DNA of 23,125 nucleotides, taken from positions 1 through 23,125 of the forward strand of contig CAKRRN010000039.1 of assembly GCA_934394435.1 (NCBI GenBank). Direction: 5' to 3'. This DNA is from an uncultured Bacteroidaceae bacterium (GTDB taxonomy: Bacteria > Bacteroidota > Bacteroidia > Bacteroidales > Bacteroidaceae). The translations under genes and the position numbers were made by a program. Shown here piece by piece: positions 1 through 9,012 of the stretch. The notes below the pieces were generated by a model. The model saw nothing but the letters and a program-made list of their open reading frames with translations. It ran no database searches and was not told the DNA's origin. Position 1 is the first letter of the stretch. Every line of letters begins with the position of its first letter.

Positions 1-422
1 ATTGAGCCGTTTCGTATGGACCTTATTATTATATCCTTTGTACAGACAAGCAAGCTGGCTTATAAGTACAGGTTATGCCTGTGATTTTACCTCCGAAGCT
101 CCCCTTGGTTTATCGGGTGAACCATGATTCATTATTATTCACTCCACGTTCATAAATACATGACAGCCTGGTGATGCAGATGTCATAAAAGTCATCCTAA
201 CAAAAAGACTTTTTGTGGAGGTGGATGTAAGCTTGTAATCTGGCCTTAATAACAAAATCCAATGAAGTCAACCAAGTTTAGAACTCAGTAGAAATTTATC
301 CCAATGAAATTCCTAATGAGCCAATCATCATTGTTAAAACACAGATTCCATATATTCTGCGACTTCATCCAATAGAATCTAAATAAGATTTCTAATGGAT
401 GAAGCCCAGGTAAAGAAAAACG
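1..422. other. AT-rich stretch without a recognisable gene
   Basis: I find no convincing coding sequence on either strand. The plus frame starting at base 1 is open for 27 codons and stops at 82-84; frame 2 stops at 125-127. Neither resembles a family I know, though either could be the tail of a gene that begins outside the window. The minus strand carries only ORFs of about 10-20 codons. No tRNA cloverleaf was seen. The one structured element is the hairpin at 363-404. This may be a degraded intergenic region after the porin gene. Confidence 0.5.
363..404 (-). terminator. Hairpin downstream of the putative porin gene
   Basis: The arms CTTCATCCA and TGGATGAAG pair perfectly over 9 bp. After one mismatch the pairing continues through TAGAA, with one bulge, around an A/T-rich loop. 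The hairpin lies about 19 nt past the porin stop codon, at the end of the long minus-strand gene run, which fits a terminator or 3'-end stabiliser. There is no U-tract after it on the minus strand, so termination is inferred from position and shape only. Confidence 0.35.
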
Positions 423-2678
423 TCAATTAAAGATGTTCCAGCTAACACCAAAATGGAAGGTGCGAGGATTGATAGGATAATGGGGTGCCCAAAAAGCATG
501 ACCAGATCCTTGGTTGATATGATTCATAGCCACGTATATACGACAATGCTTTAGATGAAGATTTACATACGCATTCACAATCGGATAATTTCCTATCTTC
601 ACACGCGCATTCTGAATATCTTGCACAGCAAACTGACCGACAGACGGGGAATAGTCTGGAGCATAATAGGACGTGAAATAACGCATATCGCCCCCTAACT
701 GCACACGTAAGACTCTTGCTATACGAAATAAAAGATAGAGATTTGTGTACAATGACACCTGAGGAAGAGGAAGCACACTACTCTTGGATGACTTCTGATA
801 TGTTACCTCGCTATCCCAATGTACAGGACCGAACTTAAGGTTTTGAGCCAAGGTAGCACTAAACACCTGCACACTTCCATCATTCTGCCGTACCATTACA
901 GCATGGGTATAGTCACCAGGTAGTACACTTCCCACTTTTGTACTATCTTTCAGAGTATTTGACATACCGAAGAAGGTGTAGTTGGATATATTCTCCACAC
1001 CTATATTCAGACGTGTCCCAAACTTGCAAAGTCTCAATGTTCCCTCAATGCGTGTACGTAATTCACGGTGAAGATCATTATCCCACCATGCACTCTGAGA
1101 ATGATAATGACGATAATAGAAATCTGGCGTCAGGTGTTTTACATATCCATGAACATTCAATGCAAGACTGTCTTTCCGACCCATACGAAAACCCAAATCT
1201 ATATTACCATCCACACTGAAATCACCAACTTTTTCTCCTACAAGCCATATCTCACCAACAGCATCGTAGCGGACAAACCTGCCTTGTGTACGTGCCAACT
1301 CTGCTCCAACGGAAATATCGTTCTCTACAGTCTTATGGATAGCTACCGTATCATGTAACTCTGTCCAATCGTTCATCCGATAGGCTCGCAACTCATGTGT
1401 ACCAAAGAGTGAGATCCCCATCTGTGCCCATTTGTTGAAACCTTCGCGCATAGACACTCCCAACGTATTACGTACACTCAAAGCACGTGTTTTGTCATAC
1501 ACATCAGACCATGAGCCGAAATAATGGTTCGTATAATAATCATCGGGTGTACTGTGAGCCACATAATTATGATTAAGTCGGCGAATGTCAAGTGTGTGGA
1601 TCAGACTGGTCACTGGGATAAACTCACGTGGAGTAATCTGCTTACTCTTCCACTGATTTAGCAAAGAATCCACTGCTATCTGACGTGCGATACTATCTTG
1701 CTGTAATACCTGTTGAAGGCTATCAGAGAGAGCCAACAAGAGTTCTCCAGAGGAAGGAGGTGAAGGTTTAAGAGAGTCAGGTATCTCTATATCCCGATAA
1801 AAACCAAGATTGTACTTATGATTGAGATAGAAGCTTTGCTCATGATTTCTATTCCAAGTTTGACTAAGCATCACAGGGATATCTTTAGAGGAATATCGCT
1901 GCTGGAAACTTTGTGGATTTTCAATATAATCATCATTTTCAATACCACCGTTTTCGCCCATTTTCAGGTCGTTCACGTTGATATATGCATGAATGTTATA
2001 ACGTTCCCCACGGTGATAACCATAAAACGTGCTTCCAAACATACTATTTGCTTGGCTATTATAATATCCGCGTCCATAAAGATAGTCCAACTTGAATCCT
2101 ATACCAGACACTTTGTTGATGTTCGAGGCAAAATAGGCCCTAACTCTGTCCTCTCCATTCTGGCTGTTACCACACTTGTGATAAGCGAGATTAGTGATAG
2201 GACTTAGTGTGTTGGTAAATCGGAAATCCTGTAATGCGGTACGAAAGAAACTGAACGGTTGTACAAAGAGGAAATCATCTGTTTGCTCACGGTCCATAAA
2301 TACACGACTCAGCCTTGGAGCACCAGCATTGCCCAAAAAGTTATAATGACCAGTGTACCCTTCTGTATTACTGTAATTTTGGAAGTTATGAACCACCGTA
2401 TCATTATTCTCCGCATCAATTTCCCTTCCCAGCCTTCGGTCTATACGCCATTGGAACTGTCCCACTGGGATAGGCTTAGATTTTTTATGCTTCGTTGAAT
2501 CACGTCCCCATGTAGTTCGTTGCTGTCCAGACTGTTCTGAATCATCAAACGTCGTAGAAGATTCCGCATCACCTCCCATATTATTGGCTTTCTTAAAGGG
2601 GAGCTGAGAATAGGAAAACGTACGCATGGCTATCAAGCACAACAAGACCATGAAGAAACGTTTTGCTGTCATTATCAT
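423..2678 (-). CDS. Putative outer-membrane porin (Porin_10-like)
   Basis: Predicted outer-membrane beta-barrel protein of 751 residues. An N-terminal hydrophobic signal segment covers residues 7-24 (RFFMVLLCLIAMRTFSYS). A low-complexity linker rich in Ser, Asp and Lys follows to about residue 70. The rest alternates polar and aromatic residues as barrel strands do and ends in FGVSWNIFN. A helical-looking insert at about 311-345 (repeated SLQQVLQQDS-like sequence) precedes the second half of the barrel. Length and texture match the Bacteroidota 'putative porin' family (PF14121); the substrate is unknown. The gene starts 8 nt after the small membrane-protein gene. An AGGAGG lies only about 4 nt before the first ATG but about 10 nt before the third codon (ATG ending at 2672), so translation may start at MTAKR. 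The family call is from recall, with no search run. Confidence 0.8.
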   Translation of the reverse strand: MIMTAKRFFMVLLCLIAMRTFSYSQLPFKKANNMGGDAESSTTFDDSEQSGQQRTTWGRDSTKHKKSKPIPVGQFQWRIDRRLGREIDAENNDTVVHNFQNYSNTEGYTGHYNFLGNAGAPRLSRVFMDREQTDDFLFVQPFSFFRTALQDFRFTNTLSPITNLAYHKCGNSQNGEDRVRAYFASNINKVSGIGFKLDYLYGRGYYNSQANSMFGSTFYGYHRGERYNIHAYINVNDLKMGENGGIENDDYIENPQSFQQRYSSKDIPVMLSQTWNRNHEQSFYLNHKYNLGFYRDIEIPDSLKPSPPSSGELLLALSDSLQQVLQQDSIARQIAVDSLLNQWKSKQITPREFIPVTSLIHTLDIRRLNHNYVAHSTPDDYYTNHYFGSWSDVYDKTRALSVRNTLGVSMREGFNKWAQMGISLFGTHELRAYRMNDWTELHDTVAIHKTVENDISVGAELARTQGRFVRYDAVGEIWLVGEKVGDFSVDGNIDLGFRMGRKDSLALNVHGYVKHLTPDFYYRHYHSQSAWWDNDLHRELRTRIEGTLRLCKFGTRLNIGVENISNYTFFGMSNTLKDSTKVGSVLPGDYTHAVMVRQNDGSVQVFSATLAQNLKFGPVHWDSEVTYQKSSKSSVLPLPQVSLYTNLYLLFRIARVLRVQLGGDMRYFTSYYAPDYSPSVGQFAVQDIQNARVKIGNYPIVNAYVNLHLKHCRIYVAMNHINQGSGHAFWAPHYPINPRTFHFGVSWNIFN

Positions 2679-2686
2679 GTACCCTC

Positions 2687-2929
2687 CTATAAAAAAAAGC
2701 GGATAAAGAACTCACCCACCTTAAACAGCATGCCCACACCAATTACGATGAGGGCTGCTATGTGATAACTATCAGAACAAAAATAGAGCACCAATCCCAC
2801 GGCTGCCGTCAGTAGGAATAGCATATTAAGAGCCTGTCTTAGACTCTGATTGTTAGAGTATCGATGTCGCTTGCGACGTATGCGCTCTAATTTCTCTTCT
2901 TGTGTCAACAAATTGTCTTTTTGACTCAT
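2687..2929 (-). CDS. Small inner-membrane protein with two helices
   Basis: 80 residues, no family recognised. The N-terminal third is charged and basic (KLERIRRKRHRYS) and should lie in the cytoplasm. Two hydrophobic segments follow at about 34-51 (LNMLFLLTAAVGLVLYF) and 56-80 (HIAALIVIGVGMLFKVGEFFIRFFL), predicting a hairpin with both ends inside. Its TAG stop codon lies inside the AGGAGG ribosome site of the porin gene, so the two are very probably translated from one message and may be coupled. It starts 46 nt after the DUF4468 gene. It is likely a real gene because of its spacing, normal ATG start and conserved-looking topology; its function is unknown. Confidence 0.72.
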   Translation of the reverse strand: MSQKDNLLTQEEKLERIRRKRHRYSNNQSLRQALNMLFLLTAAVGLVLYFCSDSYHIAALIVIGVGMLFKVGEFFIRFFL

Positions 2930-2975
2930 GAAAAAACTTTATATACCTGTCTAATATTGATATGAAGAAAAGAAA

Positions 2976-3599
2976 TCACTCTGTTACAACAACTCCAGAC
3001 TTGACAACCACTGTTTTCTTCTCTTCAAACATAGAAATAGCTTGATCGAAGATTTCTGCTGCACGGTCCACAGTCTTAATACGGAACTTTCCACTTCGAG
3101 GATAAAGCTTATTTCCCTTCTTTGTCAAAGCAGCCTTGTCTGAGATCCATTCCTCAGCCTTATAAGTTTCTCCGTTTGTACCATTTGGCTGCTCACCATA
3201 ATAATAGGAAATCTGAGATATCTCCATACGAACCTTATTGTCATCAACCTTGGCTGTCAATTGGTAACGAAATCGGGTACGGTCAAGATAAAAGGGCTTG
3301 CTCTTAAATACCATGTATTCTTCAACACGTGCCACAATCGTATTATCAGACTGTCCGTCAGAAATAATACGTGTGCGCAAACCTTCGATAGCTTTTCCCA
3401 CAATCTCTGTTTCCACAAAATTTCTCATGCGAGAAAGCACTTCCTCATGACTTTTCTGCTGTACTTTGAACGACTTGCTGAAAACCACCATTCCATTCTC
3501 CTCTGGAACAGCTCCTGCCAAATATTTAGCATCAACATTAGACTTAGCAATTGCTGTCATAGAAAACAGCACACATAATGCGAAAATAATCCGTTTCAT
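2976..3599 (-). CDS. DUF4468 domain-containing exported protein
   Basis: 207 residues from the ATG at 3597-3599. A longer frame back to 3635 exists, but the chosen start gives a clean signal peptide (MKRIIFALCVLFSMTAIAKS). After the signal, residues about 33-130 contain the pattern MVVFSKSFKVQQKSHEEVLSR followed by alternating strands, which resembles DUF4468 (PF14730, a TBP-like fold found in Bacteroidota exported proteins of unknown role). The C-terminal part is rich in Lys and Val. It lies 73 nt downstream of the LytTR regulator gene and upstream of the two-helix protein and porin, so it probably belongs to the same envelope-related transcription unit. Periplasmic location is inferred from the signal peptide. 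No enzymatic motif is seen. Confidence 0.75.
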   Translation of the reverse strand: MKRIIFALCVLFSMTAIAKSNVDAKYLAGAVPEENGMVVFSKSFKVQQKSHEEVLSRMRNFVETEIVGKAIEGLRTRIISDGQSDNTIVARVEEYMVFKSKPFYLDRTRFRYQLTAKVDDNKVRMEISQISYYYGEQPNGTNGETYKAEEWISDKAALTKKGNKLYPRSGKFRIKTVDRAAEIFDQAISMFEEKKTVVVKSGVVVTE

Positions 3600-3672
3600 A
3601 TTATTCGTTTCTTTATATACTTTTAATTTTACCAATTATAACCACATATTTCATATTCTATAGAAAGAAATA

Positions 3673-4410
3673 TTACAGAAGATGGTTGGCCACATATTTC
3701 TGCAGTTCCTCCTTATACCCATCACTGACAGGCAACTGTTCAGAACCAATAGTCACAACGCCCTTGTTTATACTGGTGACCTTACTCATCTGCACCATAT
3801 AAGAACGATGTATACGCATAAAACGTGGATATGGAAGCTTTTCCTCCATCACCTTCATACTCATCAAAGTCATAATCGGGCGACAACCTTCCATAAAAAT
3901 CTTCAGATAATCCTTGAGTCCCTCCACATACAAAACTTTATCAAAAGGAATTTGTATAAGCTTATAGTCACTCTTTACATAGATAAAGTTATCTGTACCG
4001 ATGGTTCCTTGAGTGTCTACTTTAGATACACGCTCAACAACATTGGGTTTTGAAAACCATGCCATAGCCTTGTTTGCACTTTCCAGAAACTCACTATAGT
4101 TGATAGGCTTTTTCAGATAATCCAAAGCATTCACCCTGAACCCCTCCACTGCATACTCACTAAATGCAGTGGTGAATATCACACGCGTGTGACTGGGCAA
4201 CATGCGACAAAACTGCATCCCATCCAAATCTGGCATCTGAATATCAAGGAATGCCACATCTACAGGATCTGATATAAGGTCGCGCAATGCTGATGATGCA
4301 CTGTCATACTGTCCCTTCAGTGAGAGAAACGGAGTTTTCTGCACATACCCTTCAAGCAAAGTTCTCGCCAATGGCTCATCGTCTACAATAGCGCATGTAA
4401 TTCTATTCAT
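3673..4410 (-). CDS. LytTR-family response regulator
   Basis: 245 residues. The N-terminal receiver domain (about 3-120) has the acidic pair D10-D11, the phospho-acceptor D56 in FLDIQMP, the Thr pair at 80-81 (FTTAF) and the conserved Lys at 101 (LKKP). The C-terminal domain (about 140-245) is a LytTR DNA-binding domain, with FIYVKSDYKLIQIPFDKVLYVEGLKDY and the later FMRIHRSYMVQMSKV signature. It is therefore a transcription factor controlled by phosphorylation, acting in the cytoplasm. Its ATG overlaps the TGA of the upstream kinase gene in an ATGA, so the pair is translationally coupled and is certainly a two-component system. Linkage to the efflux genes upstream and the porin genes downstream suggests these as targets; that is an inference. 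Confidence 0.95.
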   Translation of the reverse strand: MNRITCAIVDDEPLARTLLEGYVQKTPFLSLKGQYDSASSALRDLISDPVDVAFLDIQMPDLDGMQFCRMLPSHTRVIFTTAFSEYAVEGFRVNALDYLKKPINYSEFLESANKAMAWFSKPNVVERVSKVDTQGTIGTDNFIYVKSDYKLIQIPFDKVLYVEGLKDYLKIFMEGCRPIMTLMSMKVMEEKLPYPRFMRIHRSYMVQMSKVTSINKGVVTIGSEQLPVSDGYKEELQKYVANHLL

Positions 4411-5591
4411 TTTGTCTGTATCTTTAAAATAGAAAAATATTCATTTATATTAGTGTTCACACCATATCTCCAAGTAAAATGATTGGGATAAAGCAATTCA
4501 AGTCTACGCCTGACAAGTTGTAGTCCTACTCCATGACCACTTTTGTCAACAGGAGACTTCGGATGATTACTGTTCCTAATATCTGCCTTTATCTCCCCTG
4601 TCTCCCGTAAAGCGGAGATGTGAATACTCACATAGCCATCGTTTCCACAAACGCCATGCTTAAAGGCATTTTCCACCAAGGATATATAGAGTAAAGAGGG
4701 AACAGGCAACTGTCCACATCCGTCAATGTCACAGGTAAAATTCACTCTTACATCTGACGAAATCCGTAATTTCATCAGGTCCACATAGCGGTGTAAGAAA
4801 TCTATCTCGTGTTCAAGAGTAGTATAGTCATCCTGATTCTGGTAAAGCATGTGACTAAGCAAACGACTGAGATTGACAATTGCTTCCTGCGCCTTTTCTG
4901 AGTCGATAAGTACCAAGGCATATATATTATTGAGCGTATTAAGCAGAAAATGTGGGCTAACTTGATTTTTCACACTCTGCAATTCTGTTTCCGTACGACG
5001 TAGCTCTGCCTGCTTGCGAGCCATCTCTGCCTGACGAAAACGATAGCTCATATGTAAGACTATAGCAAGAACAATCAGAAGTATATAGATAAATACATCT
5101 CGCACAGTAACAAGCACCTCTACCCATGCATTTCCATCATCACGAAACTTCATCATTGGCCGAGAAGATACAGTAGGAGGACAATTCGCGTGAAGCCCTG
5201 GCTTTCTGAATTCTTCTGTCTTATTGGTCGGCGACTTAAACTGTTCTTCATTTTCCCACCGAGTTAATTCCTCACGCTCAAGACACTGCCAATAAGAGTA
5301 ATTCCAGATATCTGCACCTGCCTGAACAAACAATACGACAAGAAAATTAACTATTAGAAAACGTTTCACATCATGGTGCACAAGCACATGCGGAACAAGC
5401 CACAAATAGTTTACATAGAACACTATAGCCAATAAGGTAGGACCTACAAGCAAAGGTAGCATATGAGGAATGGCACTTATAAAGTCTTCTTCCCGCACGA
5501 ACATCATCTGCGGGAAAAAAAATACCACTAACCAAGCCATCAAGTGAATGGTCAGTTCTAAAACACGATGGCGGTTCTCCTCTTTAGCCAT
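4407..5591 (-). CDS. LytS/YehU-type sensor histidine kinase
   Basis: 394 residues. The N-terminal half is a membrane sensor with hydrophobic segments near 12-30, 43-66, 78-93 and 162-182. A polar loop at about 95-160 between the third and fourth segments probably faces the periplasm. A coiled linker (185-208, AEMARKQAELRRTETELQ) leads to the His_kinase domain (PF06580 type). There the phosphorylated His is H214 in VSPHFLLNTLNN, the N box is ENAFKHG at 307-313 and the glycine box is SGHGVGLQLV at 351-360. These are the usual catalytic features of this family. It phosphorylates the LytTR regulator encoded by the overlapping next gene. It lies 89 nt downstream of the ABC permease gene on the same strand. 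The signal sensed is unknown. Confidence 0.94.
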   Translation of the reverse strand: MAKEENRHRVLELTIHLMAWLVVFFFPQMMFVREEDFISAIPHMLPLLVGPTLLAIVFYVNYLWLVPHVLVHHDVKRFLIVNFLVVLFVQAGADIWNYSYWQCLEREELTRWENEEQFKSPTNKTEEFRKPGLHANCPPTVSSRPMMKFRDDGNAWVEVLVTVRDVFIYILLIVLAIVLHMSYRFRQAEMARKQAELRRTETELQSVKNQVSPHFLLNTLNNIYALVLIDSEKAQEAIVNLSRLLSHMLYQNQDDYTTLEHEIDFLHRYVDLMKLRISSDVRVNFTCDIDGCGQLPVPSLLYISLVENAFKHGVCGNDGYVSIHISALRETGEIKADIRNSNHPKSPVDKSGHGVGLQLVRRRLELLYPNHFTWRYGVNTNINEYFSILKIQTK

Positions 5592-5680
5592 ATTTTTCTT
5601 TCTTGTCTTCGCCTACCTTATCTTTATACTATACAAATTTATATAAATTTCAGTTACAATATCTCGCTGACCGCAGCTAA

Positions 5681-6904
5681 TTACTCATATCTGATTGCTT
5701 CTATAGGATCCATACGAGCGGCTTTGCGTGCAGGCACATATCCAAAAAACACACCAATAAAAGCACAGACACAGAAACTCACTCCAACACTCCAGAAAGG
5801 CACGCTACTTGGCAGACCACAGAACGTAGATGCAATCCAACTGCCTCCGTAGCCTAACATAACACCCAAAATGGCACCTGTGAGTGATATCATAATACTC
5901 TCTATCAAGAACTGACTTAATATGTCAACGCCTCTTGCACCCACCGACATGCGCAATCCAATCTCCTTCGTACGCTCTGTCACGCTTACCAGCATAATAT
6001 TCATAATGCCTATGCCTGCCACGAGAAGAGAGAATGCAGCCGCAACCACAAGGATAATGGTAATAGTGTCCATCGTACTACCCATTGTCTCCATCATCTC
6101 CTGCTGTGAACGAATAGTAAAATCGTCCTCCGCATCGTCTTTTAATTTATGGTTGTGGCGTATTATAGACGTAATCTCCTCGATAGCAGCATCGCTAAGG
6201 TCCTCGCTCAAGGCACTCATATTGATGCTATTAAAATAAGTCTGAGCGGCGATACGCTTCATTACTGTGGTATAGGGAGCTATTATAACATTATCCTGGT
6301 CCATACCCCAAGAGTTATATCCCTTTGATTTCAATACGCCCACAATACGGAATGGAATACTCTTAAAGCGTATGGTCTTGCCCACACAAGGCGCGTTCTT
6401 GTCTCCAAAAAGTTCCTCTACGATTGTGCGTCCTACCACACATACCTTAGCACTCTTCTTCACGTCCTCATCATTGAAGCAATCACCTTCCTCTATCGTC
6501 CACAGTTTGATATCAAGATACTCTGGAGCTTCACCATACAAGGAAGTATTCGTATTGTTAGCACCATAGATGACTTGTCCGCTACTTGTCACCTCTGGAC
6601 TGATATGGGTTATTAGAGTCGCATCCGTAAGCAAACTCTGATAATCTGCCATCTTAAGTGTCTGCATGGAACTGGGATCTCGACGGACACCTCCACGCAT
6701 ATCTGCGCCAGGACGAAGAGTAAGCAGGTTGGTTCCCATCTTGCTCAATTCTGCTCTTACGCTCTGCTTTGATCCCTGACCTATCGCCATCATGATGATG
6801 ACCGCTGCCACACCAATAATGATACCCAGCATGCTGAGGAAGGAGCGGAACTTATTGCTAAGTATTGCATTGATGGCAACCTTGAGAAGATTCTTTATAC
6901 TCAT
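5681..6904 (-). CDS. MacB-like ABC transporter permease
   Basis: 407 residues. One transmembrane helix lies near 20-43 (FRSFLSMLGIIIGVAAVIIMMAIG) in the MacB_PCD arrangement. A large periplasmic domain runs to about 280, and three C-terminal helices form the FtsX domain. The sequence IGIMNIMLVSVTERTKEIGLRMSVG and the terminal VPARKAARMDPIEAIRYE are hallmarks of the MacB/YknZ group. Such proteins do not pump across the inner membrane; they couple ATP hydrolysis to movement of the periplasmic adaptor and TolC channel. The ATPase is a separate gene here rather than fused as in E. coli MacB. The gap to that ATPase gene is 130 nt, the largest inside the efflux gene set. Substrate not predictable. 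Confidence 0.93.
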   Translation of the reverse strand: MSIKNLLKVAINAILSNKFRSFLSMLGIIIGVAAVIIMMAIGQGSKQSVRAELSKMGTNLLTLRPGADMRGGVRRDPSSMQTLKMADYQSLLTDATLITHISPEVTSSGQVIYGANNTNTSLYGEAPEYLDIKLWTIEEGDCFNDEDVKKSAKVCVVGRTIVEELFGDKNAPCVGKTIRFKSIPFRIVGVLKSKGYNSWGMDQDNVIIAPYTTVMKRIAAQTYFNSINMSALSEDLSDAAIEEITSIIRHNHKLKDDAEDDFTIRSQQEMMETMGSTMDTITIILVVAAAFSLLVAGIGIMNIMLVSVTERTKEIGLRMSVGARGVDILSQFLIESIMISLTGAILGVMLGYGGSWIASTFCGLPSSVPFWSVGVSFCVCAFIGVFFGYVPARKAARMDPIEAIRYE

Positions 6905-7034
6905 ATTCTTTTCTTAAAATAGATGTTCAAGACTAAACATCACGATATTCTGTTTTGTCTGCAAGACACGTTTTTTCTAACATACAGACTATCTGCTAAG
7001 AGAGACTGATAGGCTCTGCCATTTTTTTAAAATA
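6905..7034 (-). other. 130-nt spacer between ATPase and permease genes
   Basis: This is an unusually long gap for an otherwise tight operon. It carries no credible ORF and no TAnnTTTG element was noticed on the minus strand. A weak 5-bp inverted repeat (CTATC...GATAG) is present but too short to call a terminator. It may hold a long untranslated region or a processing site. Confidence 0.3.
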
Positions 7035-7793
7035 TCAGTCATCGACTGGCTTAGGTAGTGCTGCCAGTGCAACTGCAGCATCCTGAATATTATCATTCAC
7101 CTTATCTTCACGTATCTTTCCGTCACGCAACATAATGTTACGACTGCTATACTGTGCAATCTCAGGATTGTGGGTCACAAAGATGATGGTACGTCCCTCT
7201 CGATAAAGTTGTTGGAAGAGTACAAGAATCTCGAAACTCGTGCGAGTATCAAGGTTTCCTGTTGCCTCATCAGCAAGTATCACAGCAGGGTTATTAACTA
7301 ATGCTCGTGCTATAGCCACACGTTGCATCTGTCCGCCAGACATCTGGTTACTCTTATGGTCAAGTCTGTTGCCAAGTCCCACAGCCTGTAAGGCAGCTAC
7401 TGCTGCCTCGCGTCGCTGCTTGGCATTATAGCGTTTGTTGTACATCAAGGGCAACTCTACATTTTCCACAGCTGTGGTTTTTGCCAGCAGATTATAATTC
7501 TGAAAGATAAATCCTATCTTTCGGTTTCTAAGCACAGCACGCTCCGAACGCTTCATCGTGCGTACTGAGATACCGTCAAGAATATACTCACCACTGGTAG
7601 GGGTGTCCAAACATCCCAACTGGTTTAGCAAAGTACTCTTGCCAGAACCTGATGTTCCCATGATGGTGACAAACTCTCCCTCGTAAATTTTAAAACTTAC
7701 TCCACGCAGAGCTTTCACAATCTCGCTGCCCACATGAAACTCCCGTCGCACGTTCTGCAGTTCTATCACCACCTTACGGTCTTCCTGCTCCAT
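7035..7793 (-). CDS. ABC transporter ATP-binding protein (MacB/LolD type)
   Basis: 252 residues from the ATG at 7791-7793. A frame running back to 7829 would overlap the adaptor gene, whereas this start leaves a 1-nt gap after its TGA (TGAGATG), a typical coupling arrangement. Numbered from this start, Walker A is GTSGSGKST at 46-54, the Q-loop Gln is 98 (FQNYNLL), the signature is MSGGQMQR at 151-158, Walker B is VILADE at 171-176 with catalytic Glu 176, and the switch His is 208. All ATPase motifs are intact. It powers the adjacent MacB-like permease at the cytoplasmic face of the inner membrane. The last 25 residues form a polar, Ala-rich tail beyond the usual domain. Confidence 0.95.
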   Translation of the reverse strand: MEQEDRKVVIELQNVRREFHVGSEIVKALRGVSFKIYEGEFVTIMGTSGSGKSTLLNQLGCLDTPTSGEYILDGISVRTMKRSERAVLRNRKIGFIFQNYNLLAKTTAVENVELPLMYNKRYNAKQRREAAVAALQAVGLGNRLDHKSNQMSGGQMQRVAIARALVNNPAVILADEATGNLDTRTSFEILVLFQQLYREGRTIIFVTHNPEIAQYSSRNIMLRDGKIREDKVNDNIQDAAVALAALPKPVDD

Positions 7794-7794
7794 C

Positions 7795-8973
7795 TCACTT
7801 CTTATTCTTGTTTGTGTCTTTCTTTCCACGAGGCTTTGGCATAAACGGATTGCTATTCTGTTGCTCTCCTTCTGCCTCTGGTTGCTCTGCGGTCACATCA
7901 GTCAGCACATGCGTACCGGACTTCAATCCCTTGGTAATCTGTGTCAGAGTACCGTTGGTCATACCGATTTCCACTGCCACAGCCTTAAGGTTATTACCAT
8001 CCTTCACCCACACTTTATCCTTGGCGTCTGTATCTGTAATGGTCTCGCCTGTGTTCAACATCGCCTCATGTGGAGTGAAGCGCAATGCCTTGCTGGGCAC
8101 AGCCAACACACCTTTAGCCTCCATCGTGTAGATGACCACGTTGGCAGTAAGTCCGGGCTTCAATTTCAAGTCATTGTTGGGCGCGCTGATAACTACTTCG
8201 TAAGTTACAACATTACTCTCTGTGGTGGCTTCCTGTCTGACCTGCGTCACCTGTCCCTGGAAAGTATCATCAGGAAAAGCATCCACCGTAAAGGTCACTC
8301 TCTGCCCTTCTTTTACCTCACCTATGTCAGCCTCATCCACATCTGCAATCACTCTCATGTCTGTCAAGTCACGTGCGATTTTGAAGAGCGTTGGTGTACT
8401 GAAACTTGACGCAACAGTCTGACCTTCCTCCACTTCCTTACTAAGTACCACACCGTCAATAGGGCTTGTAATGGTGGCATAACCCAAGTTGGTCTGTGCC
8501 TTCTTCACATTCTCGCGTTGCTGCTGAGTCTGCTGTTGTGCCTGCACATACGAGAGACGAGCCTGTTCAAAGTCATTAGCGCTGATAAGTCCCTTATCGT
8601 ACAGATTCTTATATCGCTCATAGTTGGTCTTTTGATAATTAAGATTGCTCTGAGCACTCTTAAGACTGGCTTGAGCACTATTTAGTTCGCTCATCAGATT
8701 AGTACGATCCAATTCTGCAATTACCTCACCAGCCTTCACCACACTGTTGTAATCCACATACAGTTTACTGATAACACCACTCACCTGTGTACCTACATCC
8801 ACACTGGTCACAGGTTCAATAGTTCCAGTTGCCGTCACACTGGTCACGATGTCCTGCACGGTTGCCTCTGATTCACTATAGGTAAACCCTGACTTCTTGG
8901 AACATCCCGTCATCATTGTTGCTCCAAGCAGCACAACTGCCGCAAGGGTCACGCATGTCCTTCTCCTCTTCAT
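7795..8973 (-). CDS. MacA-like periplasmic adaptor lipoprotein (HlyD family)
   Basis: 392 residues. The signal peptide ends in a lipobox (MMTGC, Cys 24), so the protein is a lipoprotein anchored in a membrane. Residues about 45-90 form the first half of a lipoyl/barrel-sandwich domain (VTATGTIEPVTSVDVGTQVSG). A long Gln-rich helical hairpin covers about 92-165. The second lipoyl half follows at 166-200 (ATITSPIDGVVLSKEVEEGQ), then a beta-barrel and the membrane-proximal domain. This is the MacA/HlyD architecture that links a MacB-type permease to TolC across the periplasm. The C-terminal tail (PKPRGKKDTNKNKK) is basic and probably disordered. It lies 39 nt after the TolC-like gene and 1 nt before the ATPase gene. 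Confidence 0.94.
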   Translation of the reverse strand: MKRRRTCVTLAAVVLLGATMMTGCSKKSGFTYSESEATVQDIVTSVTATGTIEPVTSVDVGTQVSGVISKLYVDYNSVVKAGEVIAELDRTNLMSELNSAQASLKSAQSNLNYQKTNYERYKNLYDKGLISANDFEQARLSYVQAQQQTQQQRENVKKAQTNLGYATITSPIDGVVLSKEVEEGQTVASSFSTPTLFKIARDLTDMRVIADVDEADIGEVKEGQRVTFTVDAFPDDTFQGQVTQVRQEATTESNVVTYEVVISAPNNDLKLKPGLTANVVIYTMEAKGVLAVPSKALRFTPHEAMLNTGETITDTDAKDKVWVKDGNNLKAVAVEIGMTNGTLTQITKGLKSGTHVLTDVTAEQPEAEGEQQNSNPFMPKPRGKKDTNKNKK

Positions 8974-9012
8974 ATTTTGCCTTATTCTTTATTTTCTCTT
9001 TTTTGATTTTAT

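Noticed and set aside
1..84. Open plus frame at the left edge as the tail of a gene
   Set aside because: Only 27 codons without a recognised motif; cannot be told from chance.
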